NCBI GenBank assembly: GCA_037447655.1
Contig: JBBHKE010003078.1
Coordinates: 24,300 to 49,302, forward strand
Length of the DNA: 25,003 nt
DNA from: Zygnema cylindricum
Taxonomy: Eukaryota; Streptophyta; Zygnematophyceae; Zygnematales; Zygnemataceae
Direction: 5' to 3'
The position numbers and the translations under genes are program-made. How positions within the stretch are numbered: position 1 is the first letter of the stretch; each line of letters starts with the position of its first letter. Below the pieces are notes generated by a model. It made no database searches. It was given only the letters and a program-made list of their open reading frames with translations, and was not told the origin of the DNA. Shown piece after piece: positions 1-11,106 of the stretch.

Positions 1-74
<74 letters not shown>

Positions 75-89
75 TCTCTCTCTCTCTCT

Positions 90-141
<52 letters not shown>

Positions 142-297
142 TCTCTCCCTCTCTCTCTCCCTCTTTTTCCCTCTCTCTCTCCCTCTCTTTCCCTCTCTCC
201 CTCTCTTTCCCTCTCTCCCTCTTTCTCCCTCTCTCTCTCCCTCTCTCTCCCTCTCTCTCTCGCTCTCTCTCCCTCTCTCTCTCGCACTTTCTTTTCT
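1..297. repeat. CT microsatellite with CCCT interruptions
   Basis: Nearly pure CT dinucleotide repeat, increasingly interrupted by CCCT and CTTT variants towards its right end, running off the left edge of the window. A similar array heads the second long repeat copy at 3452, so it appears to be part of the repeated unit rather than an isolated microsatellite. Confidence 0.95.
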
Positions 298-969
298 GAA
301 TAAGATGATGGGGAGAAGCATTTTGCGTCGGCTTTCTGATGTCTATAAACGACATAACTCCGATTTCCGGTCAGGATTTTAAATTTTTAATGTTTGCCAC
401 GTCATCATAACGGGGATTCCGCTTCGTCACCAGAAAAGTACGAAAAAAGCGCACGAGGAAAAAGACGAACCGCAAAAAGACAAAGAAAAAGTACAAATAA
501 ATCAAGATCCGTCACCTGAAAAAAAAAAAAAAAAAAATCGACCGGGACTGCATATGTCAATCTCAGCCGTCGGATTCTATATTAGATTTATTTATTTTTC
601 CCGTTTTTAGTCTTTGTTTTTTTTGAAAGCTGACCGTCCGTATTTCGTACTGTACTTTATTTCCCAGTCTGCGACTCCCTGTCGTTTGGCACCGACATTT
701 TTGTCGCAGGGTCTTTTCCACAGCTTTTATATTTCATTCCAGCTGTCAGAAGGTTCTGTTGACCAATGATTGGTCCTAATCGACAAAAAAAAGATTAGAA
801 TTTTCAAATGCTTCTCCGCGCATGCTTGTAGACTAGACTGAGACGTACGGAGCCTGCGAGCTGACCTGTACGGTATGTACTTTTATGAACGTAGAGATAG
901 TGCAATCGTGTACGACATCTACACGTTGTATAAAGACAGCTGTCAGAAAGCTGGCATCCGTATCCACTA

Positions 970-1168
970 CACCGTCGATCGTATTTAGCGTGTTGAACAC
1001 TAATTCAGCGCCCCTAAATTTTGACCCTTGAACCTTAAATAGAATAAATGACGCTATTTAAGGACGTGGACCATTATTTGCCACGTCTCCTGGCACTGAA
1101 TTAGAATTAATGACGCTAATTTTTTCTCTACTCTAATAATTTATACACGCTAAATACGATCGACGGTG
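970..1168. mobile_element. MITE with perfect 24-bp terminal inverted repeats, TA target duplication
   Basis: A 199-bp element. The left end 970-993 (CACCGTCGATCG...) and the right end 1145-1168 are perfect inverted repeats of 24 bp. TA flanks both sides (968-969 and 1169-1170). The paralogous stretch at 4261-4282 reads straight through with a single TA at 4272-4273, so it is an empty site. Insertion at TA fits the Tc1/mariner superfamily in general; no transposase is encoded. Confidence 0.9.
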
Positions 1169-1190
1169 TAGTTTTCACCAATGACCACTA

Positions 1191-1397
1191 CACCGTGTAT
1201 CGCTATTAGTGTTAATGCATTTATGTCACTTAATTCGACATTTCCGTACAATTGTCGGATTGTGGATCTGAAGTTTGGATTGAAAGGTAAGATTTCAGCT
1301 TCCGATTGGCGGTCTCAAATCAAAATCAGACAAGTGTACGGATAAAAGATGTTTTAAGTGGCGAAAAAAATGTTAACACTAATGGCGATTCAAGGTG
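1191..1397. mobile_element. Short MITE (family b), TA-flanked
   Basis: About 207 bp with imperfect inverted ends: the left starts CACCGTGTATCGCTATTAGT and the right end is the complement of CACCTTGAATCGCCATTAGT. TA is present at 1189-1190 and 1398-1399. The same element sits at the same place in the second long repeat copy (4294-4510), so it inserted before that repeat was duplicated. It is non-coding. Confidence 0.85.
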
Positions 1398-1899
1398 TAG
1401 AGCTACGGTTTTGTCAGGTGTCGGGTGCCGCCGGTGCGAAAGAAGACAGATATTGACTGGACGAGACTGTGATTCTTCGTGACACGTGTCAGACTTCCGT
1501 TACGGTCATACAACTGTTTTTAAATTCGGAAACACGCTTCGCAAGAACGATTTTTTTGGTTGGCGAATGGGTTTACGTCAGCAAGAATTTTAATTTTAGA
1601 GTGCATATGGGTAAAATACTAAAAGTCGACAGAATAAAGCGTAATGATGACTCGAATCCGTACATAATCGTCTTATTTACGCTTCAAATTTTATAACTGA
1701 ACGCTCGAAAAAAAGAGAAGCCACACCGAATATGCATTTTTATTGGTTGCGCTATTATTTTGACTTCCGTACGTCGTAATTTCAAAACTAAGCACACGAA
1801 AGAAAGAATGCGACCACCACAAGAGGACACGTGGCGAGAAACATAATGAAGCACCAACACAGACGTGGCATGAAGTACAGCGAAGCGGAAAGCACACTA

Positions 1900-2429
1900 C
1901 ACCGCGCATCGTTATTAGTGTCAAAGTCACTAATTTGGGTTCTTAAAATTTTGATTTTTTTCCTCAAATAGGATACATGATTTTAATTTTTCCTTGGCGT
2001 TAATTGAGGTACCGTACAAAATAGCGTAAAGAACTAAAGTTCAATAAGATCTAAATAGCATGGGTGTACGGTCGATGTCAGACCGTACATAAATGTACCT
2101 TTTCAAGTGAAAATTTTACAAAAAGGAATTAAATCGACGCGTTCGCATAGGAGCGTATAGCTAAAAACGGGATTGGTCTGACATTAACTGTCAGACATGT
2201 ACGGATATTTAAATTTCAATTACGGTGTACGATTATTTATATTTTGAACGAATATAATAATGTATATAATCACAGAAAATTTTCCATTTTTGCTGTTCCA
2301 AATTAGCGTTAACACTGAAATTAGAATAAACCTTTTTTTTTTTTAATTTTCAAATTCTTAATTAGTGTCAATGACGGTATATTTACTTACACACTATTTA
2401 AACTTTGACACTAATAACGATGCGCGGTG
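1900..2429. mobile_element. Long MITE (family B), 28-bp perfect inverted ends, TA-flanked
   Basis: A 530-bp element. The left end CACCGCGCATCGTTATTAGT... (1900-1927) is the exact reverse complement of 2402-2429. TA lies immediately outside on both sides. The interior contains GTGTACGGTCGATGTCAGAC followed by an imperfect inverted copy, and long AT tracts. Copies or fragments of the same family are at 5445-5965 (opposite orientation), 14968-15100, 16407-16571 and 17284-17833. No coding capacity. Confidence 0.88.
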
Positions 2430-2922
2430 TACATATGACGTCATATGGAATCTGACAGCTGACAGCATCCCCTTGGCCAAGACAAATTTGGGACCAGCAA
2501 ATCGCGACAAGACAGTGTACGGACAGCTCAACCGACCTCGTGTGAGCCAAAGCTTAACAGTTGTCGAACGACAATTTTTTTTTAAAATAATTAATGGGTT
2601 CGTGGCGTAAAAAAAGGCGTAAAAACGACCGTTGAACAGGCTACATGGAGCGGCCGTGTTGAATTAAAAGCATACTTTTAATCTTATGTACGACACATGT
2701 CTAAATATGATTGGTGGGAAGGATGTCGGAAATGATACGATGATCGCGTACGGATTACTTTCGAGCTTTTGTGTTCCTCTAAGAAATTAGAAATACGATG
2801 GGATTCGTCGCGATTCGATTTTACAATTGTACGGACATTTCATCCTAATGTGTACGAACATGGTACGAATTGATAGCAAATATTAGGGAATTTTTTGACT
2901 TTTAGAAACCTTAGGCCTGTTC

Positions 2923-3058
2923 TCCATTAGGCGGTCCCAGTAAACATGCGGATACATCTATTTTTGATGCTTACTGTGCGGATACGTCTATTTTTGATGT
3001 TTACTGGCACTGCCTTCCATTATGTCGTGCCAGTTAACATCGTTTCTCAATTATGATT
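2923..3058. repeat. Transposon terminus-like repeat (family D) with 33-bp tandem duplication
   Basis: Begins with CTCCATTAGGCGGTCCCAGT and AAACAT. It then contains two tandem 33-bp units (GCGGATACATCTATTTTTGA and GCGGATACGTCTATTTTTGA starts), and then CTTCCATTATGTCGTGCCAG. A related arrangement occurs at 15867-15950. The repeated CCATTAnGnsGK motif looks like a subterminal repeat of a transposon end, but the other end was not found. Confidence 0.55.
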
Positions 3059-3084
3059 GGCGCCACGTAGGTTAGAGTCAAGAT

Positions 3085-3255
3085 TTTGAAAATCTGCCAA
3101 ATATCTTCAACGGAAAGTCAGAACGAAAAATGTGGACCACCTAAAAATTTTGAAAATCTGCAAAATATCTTCAACGGAAAGTCAGAACGAAATTTTTGTA
3201 TCAGCGTAATGTACTTAAAGTATACCAGCGTAATGTACTTAAAGTATAGTACGAG
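3085..3255. repeat. Two short tandem duplications
   Basis: The phrase ATTTTGAAAATCTGC...TCAACGGAAAGTCAGAACGAA occurs twice (about 3091-3128 and 3149-3191). Directly after it, CAGCGTAATGTACTTAAAGT occurs twice (about 3203 and 3227). Non-coding. A perfect 9-bp inverted repeat AGGGTTTGT/ACAAACCCT follows at 3287-3305. Confidence 0.8.
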
Positions 3256-3451
3256 TATGATCTAACGTACTATTTGTACCTTCATCAGGGTTTGTAACAA
3301 ACCCTAACTTCTTCACTGCCATGGCTTTTACTTGAACGCCTGCCTCCAACGGAAAGCCTCTGCCGTATTATGTGACATCTGTCACATTTTTACGTGTGTT
3401 AATAGAGCGAAAGCGCGGCAAACTGTGGACAGTGGATAGCGTGAACGACGT

Positions 3452-3458
3452 CTCTCTC

Positions 3459-3538
<80 letters not shown>

Positions 3539-3546
3539 TCCCTCTC
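3452..3546. repeat. CT microsatellite heading the second long repeat copy
   Basis: Almost uninterrupted CT dinucleotide array, followed by CACACTTCCTTTCCTGAATA, which parallels the sequence after the array at 1-297. Open frames across it encode only Leu-Ser or Arg-Glu runs and are artefacts. Confidence 0.95.
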
Positions 3547-5421
3547 ACACTTCCTTTCCTGAATAAGATGATGGGGAGAGTAACATTTTGCGTCGGCTTT
3601 CTAAAGTCTATAAACGACAAAACTCCGATTTCCGGTCAGGGTTTGAAATTTTGAAAGTTTGCCACGTCATCTTAACGGGCATTTCGTTTCGTCACCAGAA
3701 AAGTACGAAAAAAACGCACGCGGAAAAAAATGAAACCAGAAAAGAATAAAAAGTACAAAAATTCAAGATCCGTCAATGGCGGGAGAAACCTGAAAAAAAA
3801 TTAAAAGAAATCCGACCGGGAATACGTATTTCGATCTCAGCCGTCGGATTCGATATTCGATATATTTATTTTTCCCGTTATAAATCTTTTTTCTTTTTGA
3901 AAGGTGACCGTTCAGTATCCGTACTGTACTGTATTTCCCGGTGGGACAAAATTCCTGGGCGGCAGAATAGTCTGAGACTCCCTGTCGTACGGCACCGACA
4001 TATTTGTCGCGTGGAGTTTTCCACAGCTTTAATATTTCATTCCAGCTGTCAGAAGGATCTGTTGACCAATGATTGGTCCTAATCGACAAAAAAAAGATTA
4101 AAATTTTCAAATGCTTGTCGGTGCATGCGTTGTCGACTAGATTGAGACGTACGATTTCTGCGAGCTGACTTGTACGAAATGTACTTTTATGAACGTAGAG
4201 ATAGTGCAGTCGTGTACGACATCTACACGTTGTATAAAGACAGCTGTCAGAAAGCTGGCATCCGTATCCACTATTTTTCACCAATGACTACTACACCGTG
4301 AATCGCTATTAGTGTTAATGTTTTTTTTGTCTCTTAAAACATATTTTCTCCGTACACACCTGTCATATTTTGGATCTGACGGTTGCGATTGAAAGGTAAC
4401 ATTCTCAGCTTCCGATTGGCGGTCTCAAATTAAAAATCCGACAAGTATATGCGGAGAAAAAATGTTTGAAGTGGCGAAAAAAATATTAACCCTAATAGCG
4501 ATTCACGGTGTAGAGCTACGGCTTTGTCAGGTGTCGGGTGCCGCCGGTGCGAAAGAAGACAAATATTGACTGACGAGATGTGATTCTGCGTGACACGTGT
4601 CAGTCTTCCGTTACGGTCATACAACTGTTTTTAAATTCGGAAACACGTTTCGCAGGAACGATTTTTGCTTGGCGCCAGGGTTTACGTCAGCAAGAAATTG
4701 AATTTTAGCGTGCACAAGGGTAACGTAACGGTTCGCGATTAGATTCCATTTTTGCGGTTAAGTCAAATGTCGGTGTGTGCTTTCACAGTGGAGGTCACGT
4801 GAAGTGAGTAACTATCTGCGCGCAGCCATTTTATTTATATGTGGCTGCCTCAGTTTTGTTACCGTAAACCTGCGCCGGCCGTGTGAATTGTTTTTTTTTT
4901 TTATGACGGTCGACGTTCGCAAGCTCGACAATTTTTTAACCACCGTTACAATATTTCGCCAGTCAAAGTTGTTCGATGGATTGACCGTCAAATCTGAACT
5001 TAAAGGTACGTAGCTTGTACGAAACTGTACTTCAAATGTACAATTTCTGACAACTACAGTACCTGCGCGCAGCAAAAATCGTCTCTGCGATTAGCAATTC
5101 CCTAATTAAAGGTTTCGTGGCGTTAAAAAAGGCGTAAAAACGACCGTTGAACAGGCTACATGTAGCGGCCTTATTGAATTAAAAGCATATATTTAATCTT
5201 CTGTACGACACGTTTCTAAATATGGTTGGCGGGAAGGATGTCGGAAATGATACGATGATCGCGTACGGATTACTTTCGAGCTTTTGTGTTCCTGTAAGAA
5301 ATACGATGGGATTTGTCGCGATTCAATTTTACAATTGTACGGATATTTCATCCTAATGTGTACGAACATGGTACGAATTGATAGCAAATATTAGGGAATT
5401 TTTTGACTTTTCGAAACCTTA
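3547..5421. mobile_element. Long dispersed repeat, copy 2 (non-coding)
   Basis: Direct copy of 298-2913 with an offset of about 3262 bp at the left and 2509 bp at the right. The difference is due to insertions in copy 1. It shares the opening GAATAAGATGATGGGGAG, the AACTCCGATTTCCGGTCAGG block, the MITE at 4294-4510, and the block 5108-5421 ending GAAACCTTAG. The stretch 4730-5100 has no counterpart in copy 1. No supported protein: the open frames here have no recognisable domain and are not conserved between the two copies. Confidence 0.7.
4294..4510. mobile_element. Short MITE (family b), second copy
   Basis: About 217 bp, ends CACCGTGAATCGCTATTAGT and its complement, TA on both sides (4292-4293 and 4511-4512). 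The flanks (CACCAATGAC on the left, GAGCTACGG on the right) are the same as those of 1191-1397, so the two are the same ancestral insertion carried by the duplication. Confidence 0.88.
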
Positions 5422-5429
5422 GGAGATTA

Positions 5430-6031
5430 CACCGTGAATAGCTACACCGCGAATCGTTATTAGTGTCACAGTTTAAATAGTGTTGAAGAAAATTTACCGT
5501 AATTGGATTTTTTCAAAAAAAAGGTGTATTCTAATTTCGGCGTTTATGCTAATTTGGGAACAGCAAAAATGGAATATTTGCCGTACGATTATATACATTA
5601 ATATATGTATTCGTACAAAATATTGGAAATCGTACGCCGTCGCGAATCTAAAATATCCGTACATGCTATACTAATTTACGTGTCAGACTAATCACGTTTT
5701 TTGAGCGCACGTTCCTATGCGTGCGCATCTGACTTAATTCATTTTTTGTAAATTTTCACCTGAAAAGGTACAGTTATGTACGGTCTGACATCGACCGTAC
5801 ACCACACTATTTAAATTTTAGTGTACTTTCGGGCTTTACGCTATTTTGTACGGTACCTTAATTAACGTCAAGGAAAAATTAAAATCACGTATCCTATTTT
5901 AGGAAAAAAATCAAAATTTTAAGAACCCAAATTAGTGACTTTGACACTAATAACAATTCGCGGTGTACTAGTGTTAATATTAATTAATAATATTAGTTAT
6001 AATTAACACTAGTAGCGATTCACGGTTCACC
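5430..6031. mobile_element. Small palindromic MITE (family C) split by a nested family B insertion
   Basis: The left part 5430-5444 (CACCGTGAATAGCTA) and the right part from 5968 form an element of about 75-80 bp that is almost wholly palindromic around 5980-5995. Its right arm, read in complement, is ACCGTGAATCGCTACTAGTG. This reproduces the left arm exactly as it would be without the 5445-5965 insert and one TA. The right boundary is uncertain (6025 or 6031) because the terminus reads CACGGTTCACC. Confidence 0.75.
5445..5965. mobile_element. Long MITE (family B), nested, inverted relative to 1900-2429
   Basis: A 521-bp element with ends CACCGCGAATCGTTATTAGT and its complement with one mismatch, TA at 5443-5444 and 5966-5967. 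The interior is the reverse complement of the 1900-2429 interior: CGTATCCTATTT...AAGAACCCAAATTAGTGACT near the right end matches the left end of the other copy. Inserted inside the small element 5430-6031. Confidence 0.87.
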
Positions 6032-6033
6032 TA

Positions 6034-7030
6034 ACGACATATAATATTCATCGCGGGTCTAGCCAGCTATGACATCAGCAATCCGTCGTAACTGACACAT
6101 AGAAACGAGAATAGCTCTGTCCGCTAGCGGGCTTACGTCAACCAATGAAAAGACTTAAACTGACGCATAGAAATAAAAAAACTAGCCACCTGGCACCTGC
6201 AACTGGACCAATAGAAGGGCGTCACATGACACCGTACATTACACTTTTCGATCAAACAAAAGTACAATTTTCATGTTAATCGACGTACAGTGAAATGTTT
6301 TTATGTTTCTTCTACCCTTTACTTTTTTTTCTCTTTTTTTTTTTTCTATTTTTTGTTACCTAGGAAATTATGTCCTCCAATTTGTGGTAAATAATCTTTA
6401 TTGTATTTAACCTAAAAATGTGTCGGCTAGTTCAATTGTTTTTTTTTTTTTAGGTTAATGCCATACATTTTCTAATTTTAACCATTGATTTTTTAAATGT
6501 TATATCGTGATAAAAAAATATCAAATTATGTTTTTTTTTTTTTTTTTTGCATTCATCTTTTTCCTTCTCCTGAAATTTGTAATTTGTACCAGAATAAATG
6601 TGGTAAAACCACCATAAAAGCATTTTTCTTCCCTCTCACAAAAACCCCTTTAATTTCAAAAAACCCCTCTAATCTCACAAAACCCCTTTAATCTCATAAA
6701 ACCCTTAAACTCACAAAATAGCTTTAAAACCCCAAAAATGTACACGAATACTTTGAAAACCAGCTTAAAAAACAACACAAAATGTGTAAAAATCTGTACA
6801 ATATTATTAAAACCCTAAAAATTACGAAAAAAAACCTACTAAATATTCGGATAACCTTCACAAAAATTCCCATTTCCATCCTTAAAAAAAAAAACATCCA
6901 AAAAAAAAAAGTAAAAAAAAAGAGTTTTTGTAAAAAAGAGTGTTTTTTTACAAAAAAAGAATAAAAAAAGTAGTAACCAAAATAGAGACGGCCTTCGCCA
7001 CAGAAAAACTTCCCACGACTTTTTACAAAA
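6034..7030. other. AT-rich intergenic DNA, no gene seen
   Basis: 6034-6240 is moderately GC-rich with two loosely similar phrases, AACTGACACATAGAAA and AAACTGACGCATAGAAA, and CCAAT motifs; no gene was recognised next to them. 6290-6580 is T-rich. 6620-6740 is a degenerate tandem repeat of about 18 bp around AAACCCCTTTAATCTCAC. 6740-7030 is A-rich. Open frames here are low-complexity Lys/Phe runs on both strands and carry no domain. Confidence 0.6.
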
Positions 7031-7035
7031 AAAAA

Positions 7036-7445
7036 CGGAGCAATCCAACACATGGAAAACCGTGCCAAGAAAACCTCGATTTCCGCTCCGATTCAAAGGA
7101 AAAAAAAATAAAAAAAACCGACTTAGGGTTGGGTTTAATAAAAAAAAAACTCTAGAAGACCCTAAAAAACCCTAGAAAACCCTAACAAGATTTCGGCTTA
7201 GATTCTTGTACCTCGGGTAATCGTGTAATAATACGAGAATTGATCCCACGAGATACAGCGGAAAACGGAGCAATCGAACGCATAGAAACCGTGTCAAGAA
7301 AACCTTGATTTCCGCTCCGTTTTTAAGAAAAAAAAACGAAATTCGATCTAGGGTTTTGTTTTAAAAAAAAATCACGATCTTGGTTTGGATTCTTGTACCT
7401 CGGGTAATCGAGTGAGTAATAATATGAGAATTGCCCCCACGAGAG
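7036..7445 (-). repeat. Tandem duplication of the rhomboid 3' exon end plus 3' flank
   Basis: Two tandem units, about 7036-7260 and 7266-7445. Each has CGGAGCAATC, then CAAGAAAACC, then GATTTCCGCTCCG, and later GATTCTTGTACCTCGGGTAA. In the right-hand unit the last phrase is the end of the functional coding exon 8. In the left-hand unit it is a decayed copy lying beyond the stop codon, with indels that break the frame. The left unit has an extra run with two AACCCTA-like motifs near 7160-7190. Confidence 0.85.
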
Positions 7446-10162
7446 CTCCTCCCAAATGGGCGATATGGTTTACACTCGACCCCATCAACAAACTATGGCC
7501 CATGTTTGCCGACTCCTGGGCTTCCGCAATCACCTATAAGGAACGAAATCAAGTGAAAACAACAAAAGAAAAAAGTGAAAATAACGAAAGAAACGAAACG
7601 AATCGAAAAGAGAAAAAAAAGAAACAAAGAAAAAAGAAACAGAAAAAAAGAAACAAAAGAAAAGAAACTTAGCAAAAGAAACAAAACAAATGAAACAAAA
7701 GAAACAAAAGAAAAGAAACGGAATGATTAGCACTAGTAACACCATGAAATTTCTTAACATGGTTGACACTTTTGACATCCTTAACAATGTTGACATTGGT
7801 AACATTGTGAACATTTTGAACATTTTGATCATTGTGAACATTATAAATATTATTGACAATTAACATGATTGACATTATTGACATTAGAACAAAACAACAA
7901 TATAACATCATTAACATCATAAACATCATGTAACATTCATATCATAATTAGCATATTCAACAGTATAAATAGTGTGAACAATAAAACATTAATTACAATG
8001 TGAAAATAGTGTTGTGAACATAGTTTTGTTTACACTCTTTACCGTAATCCATAATATGGACTAGATGCAAAATAGAAATCGACGCTAATTCCGCCAAAAA
8101 TATTAAATGTGGATGCTTATAAAAGTGGATGCTTTCCTTTCTTTAAAAAAATACTAAGATCCACCCTAAATCGTCTATACCCTTCAAAAAATAAAATAAA
8201 AAATGGGTACATTTGTGTATAAGCCCATATAATTATTAAATTCTTGATAATGGTTTACTGTATAATGGATGAGAAAACCATGCCAATACATGTATACGTG
8301 GTCACATTACATATGATTTTTATTTATTAATTACTTTGAATAATAAAATGGGGAGCATGGAAAAAAATCGCAAACGAGGAAAGAAAAAGTTTGTACCTTT
8401 TCCAAAACGAATGGCCCAAGAATCAAAACTTCAAGAAGCTTCCGCCAATCCAAACTCAGCTGAATAAAATCCCGAAAAAAAATAAAATTCAGTTAGTAAA
8501 ACTAATTATTCAACACAGTTACTAATATTTTCCTTCAAATTTGAAAAATAAAATGAGCTTTTGAAAAAAAATGGAACCAGAAAGGTACTGTTGATATACA
8601 AAAACTCTAATTTCAATCTTATTTCCATCCACATATACAATTTAAATATAGTACAGTTAATTTAAATCTCAAATCCAAATCACAAAAAACCTAAAAAAAT
8701 AAAAAGTACGAAACCTCCAAACATCCAATAATAATCGAAAATCTTTATTACTCCCAAAAAAATAAAACCCCCAAAAAAATCCTAAAAAAAATCCAAAAAA
8801 TGCCAAAAAAAACCCTCGAAAAAGGGTATAAAATTGTACCCGAATGAGCACACTGACTGCAAATAAGCCGAAAACTGCCCCTGAAGCTCCCACGCTGACC
8901 GAAGAGCTAGGCAGCAAAAGCCAAGAAAATAAATTTGCTCCGACTCCGGTTATCAAATAAGATGCCCAAACCCCAAAACTCCCCTCTAATTCCTCTACCA
9001 ATTTACCTGTAAAAAAAGAAAAAAAAAGAGAAATAACTAAGAAATCGGGTTGTTTTTCGAGGATTCTACTAGTAGTTATTTTTCTGATACATTTCGGGTA
9101 TTTTTTGTGGTGTTTTTCGAGTTTTCATGGTTTTATTATGTTTATTTATGCGGTTTTTTAACAATTTATAATTCAGGAAAAGTTTTTTTTATTTTTTTTG
9201 CTCCGACTATGGTTATCAAATAAGACGCCCAAACCCCAAAACTCCCCTCTGATTCCTTTACCAATTTACCTGTAAAAAAAGAGAAAAAAAGACATAAAAC
9301 CATAAAAAAAAGGGGGAATTCGGGTATTTTCGGGTTATTTTTCGAGGGTTATTTTACAATTTTTTCTTTTCATATGCTTTAAGGTTATTTTTATTATTTC
9401 TTTTACAGTTTTTTTCTTAGGAGAAGCATTTCTTTTATTTAACCCGGGTTATTTTTCAAGGAATGTTTTGGGTTTCTTTTGCCTTTTATACGTTTTTCTT
9501 TCAGGAGAAGTAAATTTTTTTTTTTCACTCCGACTCCCGGTATCAAAAAAGATCCCAAAACTCCTCTATGATTCCTCTACTGATTTTTATACCAAAAGAA
9601 AAAAAAAAAAAAAGATTTTGGAGTATCGTTCAGAGTTTTTTTGCCGTTTTTTTTTTCATTTTTTGTTTGCTGGATAAGCATTGAACGATATAATTTTTTT
9701 CAAGATTTCAGTTTATTTTTTCCATATTTATATTTTAGTTTTACAAACTTAGAACATAAAACAGTTGACAGAAGGGAGAGAAACTCACCGAAAATGTACA
9801 CAAAAAAAAGATTTGCAGACAGGTGGTTCCTGAAACAAAAGAACGAGGGAGAGAGTCAAACTAAGATCTGTGAGATATTGAATGAATTGGTAAGAAGATA
9901 GAGAGAGAGTGAGGGAGAGGGAGAAAACAGACTAAGATTGATGAGAGTATTGCATGAATTGGTAAGTCGATAGAGAGAGAGAAGGAGAGGGAGAGAAGAT
10001 TAAAATCAAACTAAGATCTGTGAGAGTATTGCATGAATTGGTAAGCAGATAGAGAGTGAGAGAGGGAAAGGGAGAGAAAAAATCAAACTAAGATCTCTGA
10101 GAATATTGTATGAATTGGTAAGTAGAGAGAGAGAGAGGGAGAGAGAGAGAGAGGGAGAGAGG

Positions 10163-10197
<35 letters not shown>

Positions 10198-11048
10198 CGA
10201 GAGAGAGAGAGAGGGAGAGGGAGAGAAAATTAAAATCAAACTAAGATCTTTGAGAGTATTGCGTGAATTGCGTAAGTGAAAGAGAGAGAGGAGAGAGAGA
10301 GGGAGAGAGGGAGAGGGAGAAAGGGAGAGGGAGAGGGAGNNNNNNNNNNNNNNNNNNNNNNNNNNNNNNNNNNNNNNNNNNNNNNNNNNNNNNNNNNNNN
10401 NNNNNNNNNNNNNNNNNNNNNNNNNNNNNNNNNNNNNNNNNNNNNNNNNNNNNNNNNNNNNNNNNNNNNNNNNNNNNNNNNNNNNNNNNNNNNNNNNNNN
10501 NNNNNNNNNNNNNNNNNNNNNNNNNNNNNNNNNNNNNNNNNNNNNNNNNNNNNNNNNNNNNNNNNNNNNNNNNNNNNNNNNNNNNNNNNNNNNNNNNNNN
10601 NNNNNNNNNNNNNNNNNNNNNNNNNNNNNNNNNNNNNNNNNNNNNNNNNNNNNNNNNNNNNNNNNNNNNNNNNNNNNNNNNNNNNNNNNNNNNNNNNNNN
10701 NNNNNNNNNNNNNNNNNNNNNNNNNNNNNNNNNNNNNNNNNNNNNNNNNNNNNNNNNNNNNNNNNNNNNNNNNNNNNNNNNNNNNNNNNNNNNNNNNNNN
10801 NNNNNNNNNNNNNNNNNNNNNNNNNNNNNNNNNNNNNNNNNNNNNNNNNNNNNNNNNNNNNNNNNNNNNNNNNNNNNNNNNNNNNNNNNNNNNNNNNNNN
10901 NNNNNNNNNNNNNNNNNNNNNNNNNNNNNNNNNNNNNNNNNNNNNNNNNNNNNNNNNNNNNNNNNNNNNNNNNNNNNNNNNNNNNNNNNNNNNNNNNNNN
11001 NNNNNNNNNNNNNNNNNNNNNNNNNAGAGAGAGAGAGAGAGAGAGAGA

Positions 11049-11106
<58 letters not shown>

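Larger units (their letters stand above)
298..2913. mobile_element. Long dispersed repeat, copy 1 (non-coding)
   Basis: This segment matches 3558-5421 in direct orientation. The shared parts are about 298-969, 1171-1620 and 2590-2913, all with high visible identity and small indels. Copy 1 carries two insertions that copy 2 lacks (970-1168 and 1900-2429), and the middle part (about 1620-2590) is not clearly shared. The last common bases are GAAACCTTAG. No open reading frame of convincing length or family is present. It could be a non-autonomous transposon or a segmental duplication; no clear terminal repeats of the whole unit were seen, so the class is undetermined. Confidence 0.7.

Noticed and set aside
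3372-3620. Leu-Ser and Arg-Glu repeat frames
   Set aside because: Pure CT/GA microsatellite translation with no conserved sequence on either side.
3763-4284. Minus-strand 173-codon frame in long repeat copy 2
   Set aside because: The paralogous copy at 500-965 does not keep the frame, and no family was recognised.
7385-7672. Plus-strand 95-codon frame
   Set aside because: Antisense to rhomboid exon 8, then Lys/Glu low-complexity intron sequence.
7669-7929. Minus-strand frame with Asn-Val and Met-rich repeats
   Set aside because: Product of the ACATT simple repeat inside rhomboid intron 7.
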